A stretch of DNA of 64,000 nt from Labilibaculum manganireducens. GTDB taxonomy: Bacteria > Bacteroidota > Bacteroidia > Bacteroidales > Marinifilaceae. A program made the translations under genes and the position numbers. The notes under the pieces are model-generated. The model saw nothing but the letters and a program-made list of their open reading frames with translations. It ran no database searches and was not told where the DNA came from. The stretch lies in assembly GCF_002843385.1 (NCBI RefSeq), contig NZ_MVDE01000020.1:31193-95192 (forward strand). Direction: 5' to 3'. Positions 55,101 to 60,457 of this stretch are shown here, piece by piece (positions within the stretch are counted from its first letter, which is position 1; each line of letters begins with the position of its first letter).

Positions 55101-55203
55101 ACTTTGAAACAACATCTCGCGCAGCGATCTCAAAACCAACCTGTTGTTCATCCACAATAATGGCAAAAAGTTGCATTAGAGCATTTAGTACTGACTCATT
55201 CAT
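52135..55203 (-). CDS. ABCG-type transporter with fused ATPase and ABC-2 permease
   Basis: 1022 residues. The N-terminal region (1-245) has no transporter motif; its first 140 residues are helical, acidic and TerB-like in appearance (weak). The ATPase domain (about 250-480) has GGSGTGKSTLLN, GYVPQDDLLVEEL, LSGGQRKRLNIALELM, VLFVDEPTSGL and NIHQPSSDIF, the ABCG/White signature set. A Cys pair (ECLTCGN, about 505) follows. The permease domain (about 590-1022) has six membrane helices with a large soluble insert (about 790-930) before the last two. ABC half-transporter, expected to dimerise. Substrate unknown. Confidence 0.85.
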   Translation of the reverse strand: MNESVLNALMQLFAIIVDEQQVGFEIAARDVVSKYLVKRFSKEWHERYLDNFNRYLKESYYTKGNKDTIQNKHKQVADVCAKLVEEAEQEQKVWIMLQLLEFIDDSEFTGPEELGFVKTVSKAFKIPKEEFEYSLQFILGTEYSIPFNPYLLIIDANETFEHEVVKHIFSPRLRGRLFILHLESTNTFLMKYFGEYNLFLNGHNIKLDRAYILSYGSVIRSHRIDPIYYSQIVSVFIERKNLSDIRFVAKNIEFKFPGSNNGVFPVNFHVESGQLIGIMGGSGTGKSTLLNVLNGNLPLNQGDIYINGYNLHKDKEELEGVIGYVPQDDLLVEELTVYQNLFFNAKLCFDNLDEETIENIIDDTIENFDLVEARDLKVGDPINKVLSGGQRKRLNIALELMREPSVLFVDEPTSGLSSMDSEKVMLLLKRQVLKGKLVMCNIHQPSSDIFKLLDKLIIMDQGGKVIYFGNPIDAVVYFKTQSQYVKADESECLTCGNVNSEQILRIVETRMMNEYGRQIRKRKRSSDEWYELYKENIEAKNPVKVPKRKRMIPINYFSIPKRTEQLKIYLARDVKAKISNKQYIFITLLEAPVLAVILGYFTKYISGTDDDPSAYIFSNNENIPSFIFMAVVVSLFLGLIISAEEILHDRRIMKRESFLNLSRFSYLNSKVIVMLVISAIQTLLFVLIANTILEIKGLTLEYWLVLYTASACANMIGLNLSAALNTVVAVYVSIPFILVPQLLFSGVIVNFTKLHPAITSQKYVPFVGDLMTSRWAYEALIVEQFRNNDFESQFFDYEQKMSEASFRSSFYIPELKQRYQSWLQSGNLKQLQVLQNEFGKLADLYTLPSGVELTENGFMNSSVDLLEWLKKIKQNGWANYKTESDKRDQAYLNLLEQYGGKKGLFEFKQKHHNEAIEQIVLNRRELNKIVEFKGELIQLKDPVFQIPVNKMGRAQLFSSQKRIGNYLVNTFWFNVIVIWLTSLFFYFTLYFDALRRVLLLIEILWVKILPEGHIRITRKRLK

Positions 55204-55424
55204 GGGTTATATAAAAGTTAAATTTTTGCTAAAGGCCTAATTTAGATAAATTCCCCGAGCTATGGAAAAGTTCTTTTTTATAAGGCTCAAACTCCATAAA
55301 GTAATTTTCTAAAATTAATTTAAAAACAATCTAAATCAGATCCCGTTTATCCTATTTCAGAACAGTAAAAAAACATATTAAGGATTTTTAACATCTATTT
55401 ATAACCGTTTATCAAAGATTTTCG
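55204..55424. other. Upstream region of the ABC gene and left edge of the small-RNA array
   Basis: 221 AT-rich bases. A TTTTTAACATCT segment at 55386-55397 matches the one preceding the next unit and marks the left edge of the array. No clear promoter for the minus-strand ABC gene. Confidence 0.45.
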
Positions 55425-55438
55425 TATATTTATAATAG

Positions 55439-55524
55439 CAGACGACAAAAAAGGTTTTTTCATAGATAATAGATTTAGGTTATTGATTAGATTAAAAAGC
55501 CTAGGTGATTACCTAGGCTTTTTT
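55439..55524 (+). ncRNA. Array unit A: putative small RNA (diverged edge copy)
   Basis: A -7-like TATATTTA (55425-55432) is followed by TTTTTTCATAGAT, a TTAG-rich stretch and the terminator AAAAAGCCTAGGT-GATT-ACCTAGGCTTTTTT (55494-55524). No open frame of note. Same layout as the other five units, but with a different terminator stem and loop. The start is estimated from the -7 element. Confidence 0.6.
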
Positions 55525-55642
55525 AAAATTATTTATTTTGGAAAACCTATTTTGCAACAAACTTACCGAGCTTCGTATTTTTAGCAACAATTAACATCTG
55601 TTAAAAAACACTTAACAAAAGAATGCAGTATGTTTGTAAAGT

Positions 55643-55735
55643 AGACGAATAATAAACGTTTTTTTCATAGATAGTAGATTTAGGTTAGTAATTAGTGGTT
55701 AGTAGAAAAGCTTGGGTGGGGATCCAAGCTTTTTT
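55643..55735 (+). ncRNA. Array unit B: putative small RNA
   Basis: -7 element TATGTTTG (55629-55636), TTTTTTTCATAG box, cytosine-free TTAG stretch with TTAGTGGTTAGTA at 55692-55704, and terminator AAGCTTGG-GTGGGGAT-CCAAGCTT plus T-run. About 93 nt predicted. Its upstream spacer differs from those of units C to E. Confidence 0.7.
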
Positions 55736-55859
55736 CTGTTTGCTACTTTTTTCATTTCTGATTTAAAAGCAAAGAAGAATCAGCTATAAAAAAACCTTTT
55801 AGCATTCTTTAACTTTTGTTAAAAGCACTTAACGGAAGAATGCGGTATGTTTGTAAGGT

Positions 55860-55951
55860 AAACGAGTGGTAAACGTTTTTTCATAGAAAATAGATTTAGG
55901 TTAGTAATTAGTGGTTAGTAGAAAAGCTTGGGTGGGGATCCAAGCTTTTTT
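55860..55951 (+). ncRNA. Array unit C: putative small RNA
   Basis: -7 element TATGTTTG (55846-55853). Body and terminator as in unit B (AAGCTTGG..CCAAGCTT, loop GTGGGGAT). Upstream it carries TTAAC-TTTT-GTTAA and a further TTAAC, enclosed by GCATTCTT/AAGAATGC. Confidence 0.72.
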
Positions 55952-56075
55952 CTGTTTGCTACTTTTTTTCATTTCTGATTTAAAAGCAAAGAAGAATCAG
56001 CTATAAAAAACCTTTTAGCATTCTTTAACTTTTGTTAAAAGCACTTAACGGAAGAATGCGGTATGTTTGTAAGGT

Positions 56076-56167
56076 AAACGAATGGTAAACGTTTTTTCAT
56101 AGAAAATAGATTTAGGTTAGTAATTAGTGGTTAGTAGAAAAGCTTGGGTGGGGATCCAGGCTTTTTT
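56076..56167 (+). ncRNA. Array unit D: putative small RNA
   Basis: -7 element TATGTTTG (56062-56069). Same body as unit C. The terminator right arm reads CCAGGCTT, giving one G-T wobble in the stem, so pairing is retained. Confidence 0.72.
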
Positions 56168-56292
56168 CTGTTTGCTACTTTTTTTCATTTCTGATTTAAA
56201 AGCAAAATAGAATCGGCTATAAAAAAACCTTTTAGCATTCTTTAACTTTTGTTAAAAGCACTTAACGAAAGAATGCAGTATGTTTGTAAGGT

Positions 56293-56384
56293 AAACGAGT
56301 GGTAAACGTTTTTTCATAGAAAATAGATTTAGGTTAGTAAATAGTGGTTAGTAGAAAAGCTTGGGTGGGGATCCAGGCTTTTTT
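56293..56384 (+). ncRNA. Array unit E: putative small RNA
   Basis: -7 element TATGTTTG (56279-56286). Same body and CCAGGCTT terminator arm as unit D. The spacer after it is unlike the repeat, which marks the end of the recent duplication. Confidence 0.72.
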
Positions 56385-56507
56385 CTGTTTTTATAAATAC
56401 GTTAAAAATAAACCCTGCAGAATAAGTATAAAAGAGTACATATAGTTTATAATTACTTAAGATCATCTTAATGTAGTTTACACGTCTCTTGTCTACTTTT
56501 GAAATGT

Positions 56508-56588
56508 AAAAACACACAAATGTTTTTTTTCATAGATTAGTTACTATTAGTGGTTAGATTAAAATCCGGGTGGGGACCCGGATTTTTT
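56508..56588 (+). ncRNA. Array unit F: putative small RNA (diverged edge copy)
   Basis: -7 element TACTTTTG (56494-56501), TTTTTTTTCATAG box, shortened TTAG stretch (TATTAGTGGTTAG), terminator AAAATCCGGGT-GGGG-ACCCGGATTTTTT. The stem differs from units B to E in both arms but pairs perfectly. The hairpin may also end the convergent GNAT operon. Confidence 0.62.
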
Positions 56589-56615
56589 CATTTACTCATA
56601 TTTTTGTTTAAGAAC

Positions 56616-57065
56616 TTATAATACTTTTTCAAAACAAACGCTTTCCTTCACGCCTGCATATTGTCCGTAATTAGGGATAAAATGGTAACCATTCTTTTTG
56701 TAGAGTCCGATTGCTTCAGGTTGTTTCACTCCGGTTTCCAATGTACATTTTTCAAATAACAATTCTCTTGTCCAATTTTCCAATTCCTTTAACACTTTTG
56801 ATGCGACTCCCCTTCCTCTGCACTCCGGTAAAACAAACATGCGCTTTACTTCCATAACTAATGGTTCGTATTCCTTTATGGCACCGCAACCAACCGGTTT
56901 GCCATCTTCATAAGCCAAAACCACATAGTTAATCTGATCCAATTTATTAAATTGAGAATAAAAAGCATGATCCTCTCCATCCCGTATTTCTAAATCGGCA
57001 TCAAGAAATCTAACAAGATCAATGAAATCTTTATTTTCTGAGTTCGTTCTTTGAATTTCAATCAT
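56616..57065 (-). CDS. GNAT-family N-acetyltransferase
   Basis: 149 residues with the GNAT fold. The acetyl-CoA-binding segment is RMFVLPECRGRGVASKVL (Q/RxxGxG/A as RGRGVA), followed by CTLETGVKQPEAIGLYKKNGY, a family mark. The acceptor is unknown; close relatives act on amino groups of small molecules or proteins. Last gene of a four-gene minus-strand operon, seven bases after the peptidase gene. Confidence 0.88.
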   Translation of the reverse strand: MIEIQRTNSENKDFIDLVRFLDADLEIRDGEDHAFYSQFNKLDQINYVVLAYEDGKPVGCGAIKEYEPLVMEVKRMFVLPECRGRGVASKVLKELENWTRELLFEKCTLETGVKQPEAIGLYKKNGYHFIPNYGQYAGVKESVCFEKVL

Positions 57066-57072
57066 GAATTTA

Positions 57073-57879
57073 TCAATTTATTTGCACGTGAATATGATCA
57101 TCATGCCTAACTGCACCACAACCATGAAACCTAATACGCTTATCAGTAAGATTCAATCTCCGCTTTAAATGTGGCTCAATAAACAATTTTCTTAGTTTTT
57201 CATGATTCAAGATAGCTTCGATCAACTCTTTTGTTCCCTTCTCCGAAAATCGCAAATCAGGATTAATACTTCCCAAAGTCAGATATTTAGGATAATCGTA
57301 TTGAGAGTACCCTTTCTCCATACAATCTTTACATTGATCGAATTCATCTTCACCGGCTTCTTCAAAAATGCCATAACCGCTTAGCGACTTTCCCTTGTTA
57401 ACTATCTTTCCGCTTTCATCTTCATACACCAAACTAAAGTCTATTTTGCAACCATCGTTGTGGCTAAGATGTGGTAACAGTGGAAAACCTTTTATAAATG
57501 GAAAGCAGGCATCCAAATATCGAATTTGAACTTCAGATTTATCACACATTAACCGATTTGAAATTTCTCTCAGAAACTTATTTGTTTCACCAGTCACATA
57601 ATTACGATTTAATAAAACTGTTATATAACCAGCTGGCTTCAAATGAGAATTAGTATCGATTTTTTGTCTTCCGAACAAAGGTGCGATAAGAGGAACAATA
57701 AGAAATGTAATTAGCAGATACAAGCTTGAGAATATCAAAATTGATTTTCCGTACATTTTGTATCTTATCTTTTTTGATACGACAATGCCAATCAAATATA
57801 CAATTCCTCCAATCTGACTTATGACAGTTAAGATCGCAAAGATCAGAAATCTCCAAATGTATTTTAAAACTTTATTCAT
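57073..57879 (-). CDS. Membrane-anchored LAS-type (M15/M74-like) metallopeptidase candidate
   Basis: 268 residues. Two to three N-terminal hydrophobic segments (about 10-70), then a soluble domain. The pattern SHNDGCKIDFSL gives H-x6-D, and the C-terminal HDDHIHVQ gives H-x-H: together these are the zinc ligands of the LAS fold (lysostaphin, D-Ala-D-Ala peptidase, MepA). It therefore probably cuts peptidoglycan peptides in the periplasm. Four Cys (CFPF, GCKI, CKDC) may form disulfides. I do not recognise a named subfamily. Its start overlaps the stop of the SRPBCC gene (TAATG). Confidence 0.65.
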   Translation of the reverse strand: MNKVLKYIWRFLIFAILTVISQIGGIVYLIGIVVSKKIRYKMYGKSILIFSSLYLLITFLIVPLIAPLFGRQKIDTNSHLKPAGYITVLLNRNYVTGETNKFLREISNRLMCDKSEVQIRYLDACFPFIKGFPLLPHLSHNDGCKIDFSLVYEDESGKIVNKGKSLSGYGIFEEAGEDEFDQCKDCMEKGYSQYDYPKYLTLGSINPDLRFSEKGTKELIEAILNHEKLRKLFIEPHLKRRLNLTDKRIRFHGCGAVRHDDHIHVQIN

Positions 57880-58313
57880 TATTGATTCAAAAACTCCTTT
57901 AACCTTTTATTGATAAAATACTGCCAGCCATCAGTGCATGACTCTCTGGAAAATTCGGGTATATCCTGCGGGAATGTTTCCAGACCCAAATTAGTGAGGC
58001 GCAAGAGAGTTTCAATGTCCCCGTCAAATAATTCAAAACTTACAAAAGCATTCCCATACATATTTTCATATCGCCAATTGTAAACAATTTTCTCAAATGG
58101 AATCACCTCAGTAATTTTCCAAATGTGCATGAATTGTCTTTCTCCGGCATCCACATTAAATCGGGTTTCGAACCCCACTTTGGGAATAAAATCGGGTATG
58201 TTTTCGAAGAACCATTTGCGCATCTTGTTAGGATCAGTAATAGCACTCCAAACCTCTTCTTTCAATTTATTGAAACTTTGTTCAATAATAATCGGCTGGC
58301 TTCTATCGCTCAT
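57879..58313 (-). CDS. SRPBCC-fold (AHSA1-like) protein
   Basis: 144 residues beginning IIIEQSFNKLKEEVWSAITDPNKMRKWFFE, the classic AHSA1/START-like opening. A single hydrophobic-ligand-binding helix-grip domain fills the chain. The ligand is unknown. Coupled by overlapping start and stop codons to both neighbours (ATGA with the DUF2007 gene, TAATG with the peptidase). Confidence 0.85.
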   Translation of the reverse strand: MSDRSQPIIIEQSFNKLKEEVWSAITDPNKMRKWFFENIPDFIPKVGFETRFNVDAGERQFMHIWKITEVIPFEKIVYNWRYENMYGNAFVSFELFDGDIETLLRLTNLGLETFPQDIPEFSRESCTDGWQYFINKRLKEFLNQ

Positions 58314-58567
58314 GCTGTTGGATTATTTCCTTTGGTAAACTCGTTAATTAAGCGAAGAGCCTGCTCTTTGTCTCTTGCGAAAATCTCAAGTTCAACAGGA
58401 TTAACACCACCTGCAGAAACCTGCCATGGTGCAATGGTTCCCATCAGTTGGTTTTTTAAATTCACAGCAATTCCATTTTCTGTGAGAATGTCCTTTACTA
58501 TCTCAGAATCTATCGGGTTTCCCGAATAAATTACAATTAAATCCAAATCATCTTTATTTGCGGTCAT
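58310..58567 (-). CDS. DUF2007-domain small protein
   Basis: 85 residues from the ATG at 58567 (MTANKDDLDLIVIYSG); an ATG at 58591 adds eight residues. Matches the DUF2007 (putative signal-transducing, PII-like ferredoxin-fold) pattern: IVIYSGNPIDSEIVKDILTE, then GIAVNL and VSAGGVNPVELEIFARDKEQA. First gene of the DUF2007-SRPBCC-peptidase-GNAT operon. Function unknown. Confidence 0.75.
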   Translation of the reverse strand: MTANKDDLDLIVIYSGNPIDSEIVKDILTENGIAVNLKNQLMGTIAPWQVSAGGVNPVELEIFARDKEQALRLINEFTKGNNPTA

Positions 58568-58912
58568 ATCATCAAATAGTAAACAGTTCAATAAATTAGC
58601 TTATTTTATCAAAATTGATCTTTAAATTAATCAATAACAGTCCTTCATCTATATGCTGAAAAAGATAATGGAAATACTTAAAACTGATACTCCTTAAACA
58701 TACATAAATTTTATAGGTTCATGTTAAAAAATCTTAAAAACAACTTAGGTTAACTCCTTCTTGTTTATTTTTTATTTTAATTTTTAGCTCAAAATTGTAC
58801 TTTCGCTTGCATTGGAAATGAGAATTATATTGTGGTCTTCAATTTACAGCGAATACAAAATTTCACATCAAAAAATAATTTTATCAATAACCTTAAAAAG
58901 AAGTATCAAAAA

Positions 58913-59746
58913 ATGAAACGTACTAGTATTATTCTTGCCTTTTTAGCTGTTGTTGTATGTCTTAGTGCTTGTAAAAAAGTTCCGAGATCGGGTAAAGCTA
59001 ACTTCAAATCGAGCACTGACAGTCTTAGTTATGCTTTAGGATATATTGAAGCCAATAATTTCAAAAAATCATTCGAACGAATTCCGTTCCAAATGGATTC
59101 GGCAGATTATAAAAACATCGCCATAGCTATTGCAAAAACCAAATTAACAAAAAGCTATTCTGATTTTAGAATCAAGCAATTCGACTCCATTAACGAAGAT
59201 GCTTTTTACAAAGGGTTTTTAAACGAATTGGCCTATGGAAAATCATATTTCTCAGAAATGAGTGCGGATATTTATCTACGAAAAATCTTCAATGAAAAAA
59301 AGGCTGTGCAAGATTCCCTGTATAAAGAACTGCAAAAAACAAATCTTTTAAAAGGGCAAAAATTTTTGGAGGAAAACAAAAAACGTAAAGAAATAATTAC
59401 AACCGAAAGTGGACTTCAATACGAAATAGTAAAAAAAGGTACCGGCAAAATACCTGCGACTTCGGATCGCGTTAAATGTGTGTATCACGGAACTTTACTT
59501 GACGGTACTGTTTTTGATAGTTCGAAAGAACGTGGCGACACAACAACTTTCTACGTAAACCGGGTAGTTAAAGGTTGGACTGAAGCACTGCAGTTAATGC
59601 CCGAAGGATCGGAATGGAAATTGTATGTGCCAGCAGATTTAGGATATGGTGAAAGAGGAAGCGGAGAAAAAATAGGTCCGAACGAAACGCTGGTTTTCGA
59701 TATCAACCTCATCGAAGTAATCGAGAAAAAAGATAAGAAGAAATAA
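58913..59746 (+). CDS. FKBP-type peptidyl-prolyl cis-trans isomerase lipoprotein
   Basis: 277 residues from the ATG at 58913 (MKRTSIILAFLAVVV with lipobox LSAC); the ATG at 58832 would bury the signal. An N-terminal dimerisation region (FKBP_N-like, about 20-150, starting SSTDSLSYALGY) is followed by an FKBP domain (about 160-272) with YHGTLLDGTVFDSS, GWTEALQLMPEGSEWKLYVP, LGYGERGSGEKIGPNETLVFDI. Acts on prolines of envelope proteins, anchored by lipid. Monocistronic with its own terminator. Confidence 0.93.
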   Translation: MKRTSIILAFLAVVVCLSACKKVPRSGKANFKSSTDSLSYALGYIEANNFKKSFERIPFQMDSADYKNIAIAIAKTKLTKSYSDFRIKQFDSINEDAFYKGFLNELAYGKSYFSEMSADIYLRKIFNEKKAVQDSLYKELQKTNLLKGQKFLEENKKRKEIITTESGLQYEIVKKGTGKIPATSDRVKCVYHGTLLDGTVFDSSKERGDTTTFYVNRVVKGWTEALQLMPEGSEWKLYVPADLGYGERGSGEKIGPNETLVFDINLIEVIEKKDKKK

Positions 59747-59765
59747 ATCAAGTAAAACTGAATAG

Positions 59766-59796
59766 TAAAGGGGATATCGAAAGGTATCCCTTTTCT
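59766..59796 (+). terminator. Intrinsic terminator after the FKBP gene
   Basis: Stem AAAGGGGATA/TATCCCTTTT with a short loop and T-run. Confidence 0.8.
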
Positions 59797-59973
59797 ATTT
59801 ATACTTTGTTTCTAAATTATTGGACAAAGAAACTCATTCTTTTAATGGAAGCCTGCAGTAAGCTTACATAGAAATTCTATCGCTTAATGTCATTTCAATC
59901 CTTAAAACAAATTATAATTTATCGGATAAAGACCATACTTTACAGGCATTTCAGAAAATTCACGCAATACACG

Positions 59974-60043
59974 TACTATATTTATAGTAATAATTACTAT
60001 AAACATAGTAGGAATTAAAAATCAAACTACTATATTTGTAGTA
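59974..60043. promoter_or_regulatory. Three BlaI operators at the BlaI/BlaR1 promoter
   Basis: Three 16-base dyads with TACTA/TAGTA arms: TACTATATTTATAGTA (59974-59989), TACTATAAACATAGTA (59995-60010) and TACTATATTTGTAGTA (60028-60043). They resemble the staphylococcal bla/mec operators (TACTACA..TGTAGTA). The third dyad contains an exact -7 element TATATTTG (60031-60038), so bound repressor would cover the promoter. Confidence 0.8.
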
Positions 60044-60065
60044 GAAATTAAAAACAATAGACTCT

Positions 60066-60455
60066 ATGGATGTAAAATCATTGACAAAAGCCGAAGAACA
60101 AATCATGCAAATTATCTGGAAATTGCGAGAAGCTATTGTTAAAGATGTAGTGGAACAATTTGACGGATCGAAACCTGCCTACACTACTGTAGCAACTGTT
60201 CTTAGTGTTTTGGAGAAGAAAGGATTTGTATCTCACCGAAAAATTGGAAACACTAAACTGTTCACACCTGCAATAAGTAAAGCAGAATACACCAAATTTC
60301 AATTTAGCTCATTACTTGGAAATTATTTTGGTGGATCGTTCCCAAAAATGGCCAGTTTTTTTGCCAAAGAAAACGATTTGGACATTTCTGACCTGGAAAA
60401 TATCATGAAACAGGCTGAGGAAGAGATGAAAAAAGATCAACAAAAAGAAAACTAA
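60066..60455 (+). CDS. BlaI/MecI/CopY-family transcriptional repressor
   Basis: 129 residues. Winged-helix domain (about 5-80): LTKAEEQIMQIIWKLREA, PAYTTVATVLSVLEKKGFV, the family signature. The C-terminal dimer region (about 85-129) holds the site such proteins have cleaved on induction. Three operators of the family type lie immediately upstream. Followed by the BlaR1-like gene after two bases, so it probably represses both genes. Confidence 0.93.
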   Translation: MDVKSLTKAEEQIMQIIWKLREAIVKDVVEQFDGSKPAYTTVATVLSVLEKKGFVSHRKIGNTKLFTPAISKAEYTKFQFSSLLGNYFGGSFPKMASFFAKENDLDISDLENIMKQAEEEMKKDQQKEN

Positions 60456-60457
60456 TT

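Larger units (their letters stand above)
55561..56395 (+). repeat. Tandem repeats of about 216 bp (units B to E)
   Basis: Four consecutive near-identical copies. Their -7 elements start at 55629, 55846, 56062 and 56279, spacing 217, 216 and 217 bp. Inter-unit spacers are also nearly identical (CTGTTTGCTACTTTTTT..AAAAGCAAAG..CCTTTTAGCATTCTTTAAC). The copies differ by single substitutions and changes in poly-A or poly-T length, as expected after recent tandem duplication. Repeats are far too long for CRISPR and no cas genes are present. Confidence 0.9.
59747..60065. other. Intergenic region holding the BlaI promoter and operators
   Basis: 319 bases. The left part carries the FKBP terminator (59766-59796); the right part (59974-60043) is a dense operator-promoter block described in its own entries. 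The middle shows nothing. Confidence 0.6.

Noticed and set aside
55561..56395. CRISPR array
   Set aside because: The repeats are regular, but each unit is about 216 bp, the spacers are also repeated, and no cas gene is nearby.
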